This document shows, piece by piece, positions 11,701 to 21,342 of a stretch of 64,000 nt of DNA. The DNA comes from Cylindrotheca closterium (Eukaryota; Bacillariophyta; Bacillariophyceae; Bacillariales; Bacillariaceae). The notes under the pieces are model-generated. The model ran no database searches. It was not told where the DNA came from and saw only the letters and a list, made by a program, of their open reading frames with translations. Where the stretch lies: contig CAKOGP040001981.1 in the NCBI GenBank assembly GCA_933822405.4, positions 180,105 through 244,104 on the forward strand, in the 5' to 3' direction. The position numbers were made by a program, and so were the translations under genes. Each line of letters opens with the position of its first letter. Position 1 is the first letter of the stretch.

Positions 11701-14141
11701 TCTTCCAAAGTCTGAGACAACGGTTCGGCTGGGGTCTTGGGCTTTTGGATAACTTGATACCTCGATACACCGACAAAGAACTTGTCGCCAAAGCGGCGAG
11801 TGCCACCCGTGGTCAAATCTGGATGGGCCACTGCAGCGGGCATGTTACCATGTTCCGTCGAGTTGGTAGACGCACTGCTGGCCACAAAAATGTAATCTTC
11901 TGTAGGATGAGTCACCGCGGCAACTGGATATTGAACAACTTCTTGGTCGATTATACCACCTCCGACGGGTCGTCCATTCGCATTGGTTTGCAGAATGGTT
12001 CCCATCACCTTGACATTATCAGCCCTATCAGCACCGGCGGTCATGTAGTCAAAGAATCCTTGATCGGTTGATTCCGTGAAACCAACCGAATAGGCGAGGT
12101 TATCGGTAGGACTCCAAGCAATGGCATTACAGGCTTCTTCCGAAAAGTCAGTCCCAGCGAGATAAATCTTGTTCACTTGACCAGTAGTCAAGTCCCATGT
12201 TCCAGTGAAGCACATGGACTTGTTATTTTCCTCCAGGTACGAACCTCCTGTGAATTCGACCATGTGCTTTTCCGAATCGTACACCATACCACCTGCGTAC
12301 AAAGGACCCTTCAATTGAGCTCCTCGTGGTTCCCACTTGATTTGACCAACAACGCTGTCATCGTCATCATCAGCGTTGTTCCAATCATCGTCTTCGTCCT
12401 CTTCATCGGGAGCCTTAATAATTTGGTCACCCTTTTGTCCAATGGGATGTTTGTGACGTCCGGTATCCGTGCCAAGGGCAATCAGCACAATATCCGTACT
12501 GGCATCCTTCTCGTCGGCAGCACGCTCGCGATAAAAGTTTCCATTGGTTTCACCCAATACCATCAGCAAATCCTCCGTCATATCCATACTGCCATGCTCG
12601 GCCAATCGATCATCCTTGACAGTTCCAATCTGTCGCACCCAATCTACTTCAAGGGTAAACAGATCCATGGCGGCAAACCACATGTCGGAGCCTCCCTTGG
12701 CAGGAAGTTGTCGGTCTTTGGAAACATCGTAAACACTGCCTCCAGATTCGACATTACCACTGACAAAGATTTGATCATCATCGACCAAACAGTCCATGGC
12801 ATAGACTTCCGAAACTTGCGATGGATTTGGTTGGACAGCCTTGAAATGGCGAGTCCACTTGGCCTTGAGATCGGTCAAACTAATCTTGCTGATGAACCCA
12901 CGAAGACTAGTTTCGGGAATATTGGGTCCAGCATCATCTTGGAGGGCGTCGCCGAATCGGGCTTGTGTGGCACCGACAATGAAGAAGGAATCAGGATCGT
13001 TGGGGTCGTTACAAAGTCCCGTAATGATATCATCGGCATAGGTCCCAATCCGGGCATTGTTGGTAGTAATACCCGCGGCCACGGCGACTGGGCTAGTCAG
13101 GTCTAGCAAATTGCCAGTAGTCTTGTCAATCAAGGTCAGAAATCCATCTTCGTCTGTTCCTTGGGATTGTCCATAACCAGTTCCCTTGCCCCGAGTCGAA
13201 CCGGCAACGACCAGAAATTCCGTTTCTTTGTCCTCGGTAGAAGCCGCTGCATTCACAGTGACGGGAGCAATATCCTTGAGCAAGAGGCCACCCACAAAGA
13301 CGCGGGGTGGAACAGTCCCATCCGATGGTGTATCGACTGGGTATTCTTTGGTAAAATCCATACTGAGATGATTACTGCCGGTTGAAATGCCTGAAATGGA
13401 ATGACCGGCACTGGTTCCGTAACTAAACTTGGTAATAGTCATATAGGTAGAAGATCCGTATTGAATATCTTCGGTCAACCAATCGGCAAAAGCACTCTCG
13501 GAAGGGTTTGCATTAGAATCGGTACTGGTCAAGGAGACAACCCAAACGTTTCCATTGTCATCTGATAAGATATCTCGTGGATACGGAATGTTGGTATTTA
13601 GGTCAGCTGTTTCCATCATCAATCCGCTGTGAGTGGAGGAAACAGCCGATAAGTCGTCCTTGTTCAAGACGGCCATGAATCCATTCAACTTGTTGCTTCC
13701 GTTTGTGTTGGTCAATTTGAATTGATCTGACCATCCGCCGGGTGCCGAGTTTCCTACCACCATCAGATGATTATCGCTGGAAAGAGTCATGGAAGAACAG
13801 AAATCCAGAGTATTGGGATTGCCATACGCTTTGGACTTGATCAGGTCCAGCGTATTGCGATCAAAGGTCATCAGGAGACATTCGGACTCGGGTGCTTGAG
13901 AATTTGCCTGGTAAATCTCTCCAGAAATATAGATTTTATCGGTAGAATCATCATAAAAGAGTTCTCCAGCATAGAGTGGGCCTTCCAGTGGGCCTGTTTG
14001 GAAGCCAAAGAGTGGAGTCTCCACCACTGGAGCACCAGTCGTGGAAGCTATTGACGAAAGTGCGACTATGGCTAGAAGACTACTACTAGCGGCTACCATT
14101 CTTCGTTTGAAGGGCTGAGGGTATACTGGATTGTACACCAT
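8784..14141 (-). CDS. Giant surface protein with three SBBP-like beta-propeller repeats and one C-terminal membrane anchor
   Basis: Single exon. The frame opens at 14210, but I choose the ATG at 14141 because it is followed by a good signal peptide (SSLLAIVALSSIASTTGA). Length 1785 aa. Three homologous blocks of about 550 residues start near residues 53, 610 and 1160, each opening with GPLYAGELFYD, GPLYAGGMVYD or GPTYAGGMAYD. Each block ends with a DDRLAxxG...GxTxGxFY motif. The internal pattern (VxGxT, DGFxxxI, short beta strands) fits SBBP/Kelch-like propellers. Acidic linkers rich in Asp separate the blocks. A membrane segment (TIAIVVSLLVILCVVIGVLC) lies near residue 1650, followed by a cytoplasmic tail of about 110 residues starting with RNKKKK. 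Likely type I plasma-membrane or frustule-associated protein; ligand unknown. Confidence 0.88.
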   Translation of the reverse strand: MVYNPVYPQPFKRRMVAASSSLLAIVALSSIASTTGAPVVETPLFGFQTGPLEGPLYAGELFYDDSTDKIYISGEIYQANSQAPESECLLMTFDRNTLDLIKSKAYGNPNTLDFCSSMTLSSDNHLMVVGNSAPGGWSDQFKLTNTNGSNKLNGFMAVLNKDDLSAVSSTHSGLMMETADLNTNIPYPRDILSDDNGNVWVVSLTSTDSNANPSESAFADWLTEDIQYGSSTYMTITKFSYGTSAGHSISGISTGSNHLSMDFTKEYPVDTPSDGTVPPRVFVGGLLLKDIAPVTVNAAASTEDKETEFLVVAGSTRGKGTGYGQSQGTDEDGFLTLIDKTTGNLLDLTSPVAVAAGITTNNARIGTYADDIITGLCNDPNDPDSFFIVGATQARFGDALQDDAGPNIPETSLRGFISKISLTDLKAKWTRHFKAVQPNPSQVSEVYAMDCLVDDDQIFVSGNVESGGSVYDVSKDRQLPAKGGSDMWFAAMDLFTLEVDWVRQIGTVKDDRLAEHGSMDMTEDLLMVLGETNGNFYRERAADEKDASTDIVLIALGTDTGRHKHPIGQKGDQIIKAPDEEDEDDDWNNADDDDDSVVGQIKWEPRGAQLKGPLYAGGMVYDSEKHMVEFTGGSYLEENNKSMCFTGTWDLTTGQVNKIYLAGTDFSEEACNAIAWSPTDNLAYSVGFTESTDQGFFDYMTAGADRADNVKVMGTILQTNANGRPVGGGIIDQEVVQYPVAAVTHPTEDYIFVASSASTNSTEHGNMPAAVAHPDLTTGGTRRFGDKFFVGVSRYQVIQKPKTPAEPLSQTLEESWYKAYNVGDHAGVAVTGMAMAGAGANTLVAVGSTKGSGLLFGKNTGDDFDGFVLKINPENGEGLTFQPEDKASTRVDSSDHKDDWINNICVDKFNPDFIYIVGGTKGKIRSLDDEHQLPEGDIHAWIAKMSLDTLDVTWVKHFTMQAGPGATIAEASAFACSIAPGEDTNSVVYIAGTILGGAVMDNAIEGQSGGGDDMFIIQMDDDGQTVNWIRQVGTADDDRLAASGGLDIDAEGNAILYGETTGAFYSTTASGTNDIVAFTMQKKDGAYYGLGTGAPPITIGSGGTTVPPPVDLDGDGMEDVKVVDPNEKSDDDHLDDDAHGNDDDNIVPDNILAVQTGPDSGPTYAGGMAYDEWTNSIYLTGATYGSFTKPGSDKRDSSYCFFGVMTLPSLEWKDRETFGTNSAVEACSALALTKNDNKSGVAIAGSTEANGLLTSQSEKTDTQYEMLLDLLDVNDAYGLVGGQAVDDEVIQFPAAIVSSGDTIYVASMFSTDERITADYDKASQEYPNFTTGGIEKYGSQYGVAVEQFKIQREDTTLGSGIMQKSFVRQWRRPFETTAMSSVFVSGMIAVGNELIVVGSTRASPKGNDMDGIMARVNTADGNFVGTLEGDNSVAYFESADGADDWIMNACADSESAHDHFYVVGATASKAQDANTINAMIAKISLDNLTPIWTKELEVLHASGDITKHAAAVGLGCDVIPGNHGIYIAGTVENGARLNYPSTQSAGRDDIFVAKIDPTDGRTIWLDQFGSNGDDRLARAGGVKVNQNGNAVVYGDTNGDFYRWNPEHSRDLFVVVMDQKSGAFQKPLVGATWPPDTSAPREWFGVINLEGNTNTIAIVVSLLVILCVVIGVLCLRNKKKKSESQKTSIFAYLQRFDVEDIDLRRSPPGGWHGTYLNKLAYGINGAESGSRDHLNHSYDESRPLTHSSVVSDSLFMDQDIDTPASYDNLQRHYRDGSESRPGMEII

Positions 14142-14949
14142 CTTGCTATTGTTGAGAGAGAGAGATGGTGAAGTTTGCTGTGGCAATGGGGGGTCAACAC
14201 ACACGCACACACAAATTCAGTACAGTAAGGAAGCTGGGAATTTAGTTGCACCTCTTTCTCATACATTGGGTTGTTCGCCCATGATACCAGATCAAACGGA
14301 CCCAAGATGGTGCGCCTTGAGCACCTCGACGAATTGATAGGGTAAAACATTATGCAAGATGTCGTACCGATGTCTCGCACGACCGTCCTATTTAAGAACC
14401 ACGAGCTAAACCACGTGTATTTACGCATCGGTTGGAGTTTGGCCTGCGTTTGTAAATAGAAGCGTCCAGTTTTCAACGTTCGACATCGAGCATTCTACCG
14501 GTGGTAGGTATCCAAGACACAGCTACTAATATTGCTTCCCCATCCTCACCAAATTTTTTGCAGGTAACCCGAACCTATATTGTCATGCTTAGCATGAAAA
14601 TGGACAGGACTTGCCATGAAATAGGTGTTTGCACGATTCATCGAAACCTTTGCTCCTAGGTACTACTACTAGTAGTACGTACTACTAGGTTGAAAACATG
14701 AGACTAGAAGTCTCCGTTCAGGGATATCCCGCAGTTTTCTGTGAAGCCAGCTTTTTTCTTTTTTTGGAGAGTCGATGTGGTCATTTTCACCCTCTTCTGC
14801 ACGAAACTTCAAAAATCGACTTTCACTTATTGCCTGCCAGAAAGAAACTTCTACGACAAGGAATTTTATAAATGTTCACAATGCCGTTAAGTATTCAACT
14901 TCATTCGCCAGATTTAATTTTAAAGTTTGTTTTATTTTTACAGCAATTG
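14142..14949. other. Intergenic region with a 19-bp palindrome
   Basis: 5' flank of the giant surface protein gene. A perfect palindrome GTACTACTACTAGTAGTAC occupies 14660-14678 and is extended by outer CCTAG/CTAGG arms. No gene seen. Confidence 0.5.
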
Positions 14950-16350
14950 CGGAACATCTGTAATGACCCCAAAAAAACCTGTAAATTTTTCACAGAAGTT
15001 TCGGAACATCTGTGAAAAATTCACAGAGATTTCGGAACATCTGTGAAAAATTCACAGAATTTTTGACTCAGACGATAGAAAATTCACAGAATTTTTGACT
15101 CAGGCGATAGAAAATTCAACTCAGAAGACGGTGCCAACTTAACCGTTTTTTTCAAATTTGGTCACGCTTGCTTGAGATTTTGAAGAGAAAACGCGAAGAG
15201 AGTTTCAGAATCTTTCAGGATGATGCTTGGAATCGAAGTGACACCAGAACAGGTGCTGATCTACGGATTTGAAATGATTGGGGGTTCACCTACCACAATT
15301 ACTGATGACAACTTCAAGGAGCATAATATTGGAGTTTTCAAGGCTCATTTTGGCCAACGCCCCAGCACTCTATTCATTCTCTGGCAAGACATTTTGAATT
15401 GTACGAACAAAGACTTGGGGCTCCGCCCATCTGACAGGAGCAAGGAGGGGCTTAAGCGATTGCTAGTTGCAATCAACTCCCTTGCCTCAGCTTCTGGGAT
15501 AAGCACACAACGGGACCAAGACGACAACCTATGGCACTGGGTGAAAGTTCTTTGGGCACTGGAAGCAAAGGTGATCAGCTGGTCGGAGAAAGAGTACAAA
15601 CAAAAGAACTATGGTCCAGGAAGAAAATTTATCATGAATAAACTAGATCCATACCTTTTTACGTACCTGCGCTGTGTGACTTTGCCTACAATGTGTGACT
15701 CTGGTTTTTCTACAGCAATAACGTTTTTCTAACAGCAATCTCTTTCCGCAGTCATTGTTGTGCAAATCGATGACGCATCAAATTGTTTGTTTCGGAACAT
15801 CTGTGAAAAATTCACAGAGATTTCGGAACATCTGTGAAAAATTCACAGAATTTTTGACTCAGACGATAGAAAATTTACAGACTTTTTGACTCAGACGACC
15901 GTGGAAAAAAGTCTACGACTAGTTTTACATAGTGCAGCCATAAATGTCATATTCCTAGCTGAACCCACCATTCGCCACAATTTCGACATTTCGGAACATC
16001 TGTGAAGACCCTAAAAAAACCTGTGAAAAATTCACAGAAGTTTCGGAACATCTGTGAAAAATTCACAGAGATTTCGGAACATCTGTGAAAAATTCACAGA
16101 ATTTTGGACCCAGACGACCAAGCATTGCTTGCGCACAACATTAACCGTTTTTTCCTCTACGGAAGTTGTATGGTGCTTTTACGAAAGGGCATGCGTGCAC
16201 GCATGTCAGCTGAACCTCTGTTGAAACTTCACGGCAATTTCGGAACATCTGTGAAGACCCTTAAAAAACCTGTGAAAAATTCACAGAGATTTCGGAACAT
16301 CTGTTGGTCATTCACAGAGATTTCGGAACATCTGTGAAAAATTCACAGAA
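14950..16350 (+). repeat. Array of 11 palindrome-bearing repeat units in four blocks, probably a mobile element
   Basis: The core CGGAACATCTGT occurs at 14950, 15002, 15033, 15793, 15824, 15992, 16044, 16075, 16241, 16293 and 16324, always on the + strand. Spacings are 52 then 31 bp in three of the blocks, and 31 bp in the two-unit block. Most units contain TCTGTGAAAAATTCACAGA, a hairpin with 8-bp arms. A second family of about 32 bp (core TTTTTGACTCAGACGATAG) follows the first two blocks. The blocks flank an open frame at 15220-15732. I cannot see terminal inverted repeats or target duplications that would define element ends. Confidence 0.85.
15220..15732 (+). CDS. Orphan N-terminal domain of a PIF/Harbinger-like transposase
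   Basis: 170 aa from an ATG. The stretch FKAHFGQRPSTLFILWQDIL resembles the helix-turn-helix-like region upstream of the DDE domain in Harbinger-type transposases (FKxHFGxxPxxxxxLW). No DDE catalytic domain follows before the stop, so the protein is truncated or is an accessory domain. The last 20 residues after DPYLFTYLRC look like read-through into non-coding DNA. It sits between blocks of palindromic repeats, which supports membership of a non-autonomous element. Assignment is from pattern memory only. Confidence 0.5.
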   Translation: MMLGIEVTPEQVLIYGFEMIGGSPTTITDDNFKEHNIGVFKAHFGQRPSTLFILWQDILNCTNKDLGLRPSDRSKEGLKRLLVAINSLASASGISTQRDQDDNLWHWVKVLWALEAKVISWSEKEYKQKNYGPGRKFIMNKLDPYLFTYLRCVTLPTMCDSGFSTAITFF

Positions 16351-17132
16351 AATTTAACGAACTACGACCAAAACGCGACGATCACCGACCAAGAATGAAT
16401 TCCACGAGCAGTGATGATGTCGGATCACAGATCCCCGTGCAGAAGGAGTGAGCAAGCCGGTCAGGCCCCGATTCCAGTTCAGATTCACACCAAAATGCGG
16501 AATATCCCAGATTTTCCAATACGATACGCATCCCACAACCACAATTCGACGACTGCGATTCGAAATTTGAAAAAGAGGACATTTTGACAACTGTTGATGA
16601 TGACGCTGCGGATCATACATACCGCAGCCTTGAACACTAATAATGTACTCCTCACCAAAACAGCATGGATTCAGGCTTACTTTCTATATAATATCTAGAC
16701 CTGAATAGTCAGGCGCGGTATTTGATAAAGTTCAATCTGATTGTTCTCGTCATTTTGTCATTTGTTGTAATCCTTAATTGTTTGTCCGATCTGCCAATGA
16801 GCGTCATCATGGCATGATGTACACTATGAGAATGAATAGATGATGCGTTGTTCTGATCCAATGGATATAGTGGTGGTGATGATCTAGGAGTCGCCGGAGA
16901 CTGCACCTCGCAAGACCACGGAAAACACCATGGATGATGTCCCTTCCGATTAGATCCATTCATCCAGCCCACCCATTGGGTCGCTCTCTGCAAACAACAG
17001 AAGCTTTGGATTCAAGTCAGAGGAGTCAAATTTGTAATCCATGGAGAATGGAGAAAAGGGAAATGAATCCAAATTGTTCGAATTCGCATCTGCCTCCGAA
17101 AATTACAAAGCATCAAACGTCAGACATCAACG
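16351..17132. other. Intergenic region
   Basis: Contains the end of the repeat-rich zone and the 5' flank of the RING gene. Short antisense frames show no domain features. Confidence 0.5.
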
Positions 17133-18197
17133 ATGATGAATCTTCCCCTGAAATCTTCTTCCTTTCTCTTGCTCATTTACCTTGTCGCCTGTCCAATATC
17201 CAATGCAGATGATCTTGGTGATAGAGTCAGCCGTAGCTCAAATCAACCAAGTTCGTTCCCGACAATTGTGAGTTTCACGGAACATCCAGCAACTTTAGTC
17301 GATGGCCCAAGCACGTACCCGTCTGCTGCCCCAATTGCCACAACCATCGACTCGCAGTCACTGCCGCCATCCATACGGGACTCCACTAGTCAAGATAATA
17401 TCTGCACCAATGATCCAGATTGGTGGCTAGACTATGAGTACATGGTCTTTTGGGCTCGCGAAACCGAAGAGCTAAGATGCGATGATGCTCGAGTCGAATG
17501 TTGCTCCAAGGGAAACCTTGGGTTTGCGAAGGATTACTGTTGTAAATGTTCTTCTTTAACAAATGACTGCCCAGCCATTCCAGAAGACACCAAAAGCTTC
17601 TACTCGCAAGTGCTGACAGGTCTAGCCTTTGTCTCCGGAATTCTTATTTCCTTAAAGGCGATGCGGACCATGGAACTGCGAACGACGAGACAAACCATGA
17701 TGGCACGGCGACAACAGCAGCGTGAAAACAATGACAATCAAGGGTTGACGGAGGAGGAACGGAACAATGCCCGATACGAGCTGTTTGCTTCTGGATTCCA
17801 TTTCCAAGAAGTCTTGCCGGATAAATCCAACATTACCGTTGATGGGGTGAGGAATAACAAGTCAGCATCTTTGAAGCAACAAGATGAGGAGAATTCCCAT
17901 GACGAAGAAAGCAAGACTGAAGTTGCTGATAATGACGATGATGAACTAGTAGTACCTGAACGCTCAAGACACCTCGGCGAAAACCCACTGCGCCTGCCTA
18001 CTAGTACTTGGAGAAAACAACCTGCAGTCAAAGACGAGTGTTGCATTTGCTTGGAGTGCTATATACCTGGAGAGACGATATGCGCCCCAGTTACGGAACG
18101 ATGCGACCATGTGTTCCATGAGGGATGCATATACGAATGGTTCAAAAGGGGCAACGACAAGTGTCCACTGTGCCGGATAGAATTTCTGAAGGATTAG
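17133..18197 (+). CDS. Type I membrane RING-H2 E3 ubiquitin ligase
   Basis: Single exon, 354 aa. N-terminal signal peptide (SSFLLLIYLVAC); a lumenal region with eight cysteines between residues 91 and 146 (including VECCSKG and DYCCKCS); one membrane segment at about 159-176 (SQVLTGLAFVSGILISLKA); then a charged cytosolic linker. The C-terminal RING-H2 at about 303-349 has CCIC, CDHVFHEGC and CPLC, giving the C3H2C3 zinc-ligand pattern. It should transfer ubiquitin to substrates near its membrane. The Cys-rich lumenal part could be a ligand or cargo sensor; that is inference. Confidence 0.88.
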   Translation: MMNLPLKSSSFLLLIYLVACPISNADDLGDRVSRSSNQPSSFPTIVSFTEHPATLVDGPSTYPSAAPIATTIDSQSLPPSIRDSTSQDNICTNDPDWWLDYEYMVFWARETEELRCDDARVECCSKGNLGFAKDYCCKCSSLTNDCPAIPEDTKSFYSQVLTGLAFVSGILISLKAMRTMELRTTRQTMMARRQQQRENNDNQGLTEEERNNARYELFASGFHFQEVLPDKSNITVDGVRNNKSASLKQQDEENSHDEESKTEVADNDDDELVVPERSRHLGENPLRLPTSTWRKQPAVKDECCICLECYIPGETICAPVTERCDHVFHEGCIYEWFKRGNDKCPLCRIEFLKD

Positions 18198-18388
18198 CTA
18201 CTATGCGTTGGTGAATTACGGTGAAAAGTCTAGAATATAATCGCAGAAAATAAAAACGAAATGCATTCAAGAAATGGTTCTAAAATTTGAAAGAGTCTAG
18301 AGAGAGGAAGAATGCAATATATTTCATTGCAAAGGAGTGCAAGTCATTCATCGGCATTCCTTTTAGCATACCATAAACATCTTTTCTT

Positions 18389-18814
18389 TTACTCTTGGGT
18401 AGTAACAGCAGTTGCGGTTTCATCATCATCGCCTTCCGTTTTGACCTTCTGACCCTCCTTCTTTTTCTTCATGTACTGGTTGGCAGCGTACATACCACCA
18501 GCGGCCAAACCGGCAACACCAAGACCAAGACCGACCTTGCCAGCGGTGGACATGCCTCCCGCCTCTTCAGGTTGGTCTTCAGGCTTGGCATAGGCATGTG
18601 CAGTATGGGTAGTAGTTCCTCCGCCAGCGGCAGCAGCTGCTTGTTGTTCGTCGTGATGAGGAGGATGGTGGTGATCATGATGATGGTCGTGGTGATCATG
18701 GTGTCCACGTCCACGTCCTCGGCCGCGGCCAGGTCCATGGTCAGGTCCGTGTCCGCGTCCTCGGCCTCGGCCTCCTGGGCCATGATCGTGATCGTGATGG
18801 TGCTTGGGTGGCAT
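18389..18814 (-). CDS. His/Gly/Arg-rich low-complexity protein with glycine-zipper segment
   Basis: Single exon, 141 aa, ATG start. Residues 5-55 are made of His-Asp and Gly-Arg repeats (HHHDHDHGPGGRGRGRGHG), a composition that could bind metals or nucleic acids. A Gly/Ala-rich hydrophobic segment follows near residues 90-112 (VGLGLGVAGLAAGGMYAA), then a Lys-rich stretch and an acidic tail. The family is not recognised. The regular composition and clean start and stop support a real gene. Confidence 0.6.
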   Translation of the reverse strand: MPPKHHHDHDHGPGGRGRGRGHGPDHGPGRGRGRGRGHHDHHDHHHDHHHPPHHDEQQAAAAAGGGTTTHTAHAYAKPEDQPEEAGGMSTAGKVGLGLGVAGLAAGGMYAANQYMKKKKEGQKVKTEGDDDETATAVTTQE

Positions 18815-19336
18815 GTTGACTTTGCTTCTTCTCCTCCTCTTGAGAAATTATGAGATCCAATGATGTGAAAGTCCAAAGATCGGCGGAGAAACCGCAACAC
18901 GGTATTGTTGCCACACAATCCCGCATTTTTCGCAGAAACGGCAGCCAATTGGCGATGACACGCATTGAATCTTGTCTTGTCAAGCGCGCCAGCCTTCGTG
19001 CAAGATCCAATGCAGACCGTTGATATCCATTGATAAGCATCAAAAGATACTACTAAACCATGAAAAACCACGATAGCTTATTTGTGGAACATGGCAATTT
19101 GGCGAAGTCGAGTGGCAATCACATCAAATGTTATATCACCTTTCTTTACCTAAGGTATTGGTTTTTATATTTAAAAGATATGTGGATTGCTGGGCTGGTG
19201 GTACCACTATTTTCATTAGCCGCAGTGGCACGACCCATCGTGGCCGACTACTACAATGCCACAATGGTGGTCGATACATGAGCCATCCCCATGACCCCGC
19301 TGCAAATTGGACATTGCACGAATTTATTTTTCCAAG
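18815..19336. other. Intergenic region
   Basis: 5' flank of the His-rich gene and 3' flank of the fucosyltransferase-like gene. The open frames here are short and featureless. Confidence 0.5.
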
Positions 19337-21110
19337 TCAAGCATTCTTCTTTTTCTTCATGTTGTTCTTGGTGTTATTGGTGGTTGCAATTTCATTCAGA
19401 GCCATCCACTCTTGGAACGTCATTCTGTTAGTCGATGACGAGGACGGTTTCTTCGAATCGGCAGGTTCTCGTAATAACGTTTTGGCAAATAGCTTGTTGA
19501 TGCTGATGGATTTTATCCTCCAATTTGGGAACGGCAGCTCCTGTCTTATTCGTTGTTCGGGAGACGACATGTTTCCGAAGTATTTCACCGCATTTCGTCG
19601 CAACCAATTTTCGAAATCTTGAAAGCAGTCCATGCGATTGCCATAACGATTCAGCTCACAAAATAAGTGAGGATGAGAATTATCGTTCAACATGCCATTT
19701 TTCTTGGCACGGTGCATCACAAAGGACATTGGTGCCGCTTGCGTAAAGGAAGAATACGAACCGGTTACAACAGTGTTGGCTTTTGTGAAAAAGTACATGT
19801 CCATAAACATGTTCTCCCATCCTTGGAGGCACTTTTCATCATTGTCGTATTTTTGGAGGAATGAAACACTCTTTCCCTCTTCTGGATAGGCTTGGTCAGC
19901 CGAAACAATTGGAATCTGGCACAAAGTCGACGATATGTTCTGTAGCTTTGGAACGATCGAACCGGTATCGGTACCCACAAAGATCATTAGCGGCTTTTTG
20001 TCAAACAGAGGGGAATTCCTTTCTCGATAGTCACAAAGAAGTTCAATGACAGTCTCCGTCCATTGCTCGAGGTTTTTAATCCCTCGGCTCTTTTTCTCAA
20101 AATCGCCCGTTTCTCCATTTCCAGTCCGAATGTGCAAAGCAAACACAGTGTGACTCGAAAATCGTGTTTTCTCATGGATTTCGTTAATCTTTGTCCGATG
20201 CTTGTGTTCGAACAGTAACATTAACTGATGATACATTTGATAGTCGGTCTGGAACTTGTTGTAAAAGTCCATCTCCTGGAACCGAGGAAGGTCCATATCC
20301 CATACATCCCCAACCGCATGTGAATACCCCGGAATCTCATTGTTGAGGTTGATCCCCCGCACGAGTTCTTGTCTCTCTTCTTCAGAAAGTTCCGTCTCAT
20401 TCACAAATTCCAGCTTTGGGAATCGCAAGGGCAGGGCAATAATCTCCATGTGGTACGAATTCTTTTCTTTCAAGTATGGTAGGTCCACAAACAGGGGACC
20501 TTTTCCTATCAGATGTTCGTAAATTGTAAATATTGTACCTCCGCACACTGGATTGGCGGTGGGCCAAATCAAGGGAATTTGGTAAATGGTCAATAAATGG
20601 TAGGCAGACGACAATCGAAGCAGCTGATGGCCCAATCCCGCCATGGCTCGGTACAACACCTTGATGGGTGTTTTGATCTCTGTGACATTGGAGACCTTTT
20701 CTCGTTCTTCCACTAGCCACTTGATATATTCCTGTTCGTCGTCCACCAGATCCAAAATAACTTCTTTCTGCTGTGATGATGATGATGATGATGACGACGA
20801 TGATTTCCACACCAGGGCCGAGCTGGTGGACGCTGGAAAAAGGGCATTTCCCCTGAAGCCTTCTGTCATGGTGTAGAGTCAGTCAGTCGAGGATTGAATA
20901 AAGAAAGGATATTGGGTTAAATTTTTAGTGCATGTTTCTCAATCAAGATTCGCCTGCATCACTTCACTCACTCAATCCTGTCTGCTCGGAGCCAATGTGG
21001 AGAATGGCAAGGAACAGGATTACCAAGCAAACCCGAAGAACCAAACGACTCTTTGCTTTTTCATTTTGAGATGACTCTTCAGTACCCTTCTTGTCTATCC
21101 GTAACGGCAT
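19337..21110 (-). CDS. Type II Golgi fucosyltransferase-like protein (GT23/NodZ-like fold), two exons
   Basis: A long frame starts at an in-frame ATG at 20869 but lacks a membrane anchor. I find an upstream exon at 21110..20972 coding a 22-residue basic tail and a hydrophobic anchor (LVLRVCLVILFLAILHIG). It joins by a GTGAGT donor and a CAG acceptor to 20862..19337 (intron 109 nt), giving 554 aa in frame. The catalytic part contains RAMAGLGHQLLRL near its start, HIRTGNGETGDF (the basic donor-binding motif of the GT23 group) and a later GSYSSFTQAAP motif. Expected role: transfer of fucose from GDP-fucose to glycans in the Golgi. Poly-Ser and acidic segments form the stem. The exact linkage is unknown. 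Confidence 0.75.
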
Positions 21111-21342
21111 TGTAGTCTGTTGGCTTTTGTGATGGTTGTGACTAGTGCATTTGTAAATTGTTCGACAAGCGCCTGTTGCTTTGTTTCATTGATTGTGCGT
21201 TCACCGTCCACAATAAATAAAACTTAAAATGATTGAGATGCAGCATTTTTTCATCACTGATTTGCACGACGACTACGTCAGTACCTCACAGGTCAATGAT
21301 TGATAAAACACAAACAATAAAACATACATCCCTCTTATCACC

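Noticed and set aside
14950..16350. Palindromic repeats as a CRISPR array
   Set aside because: Spacers are not unique (units are nearly contiguous at 31 bp and the longer gaps repeat too), no cas genes, and the context is eukaryotic.
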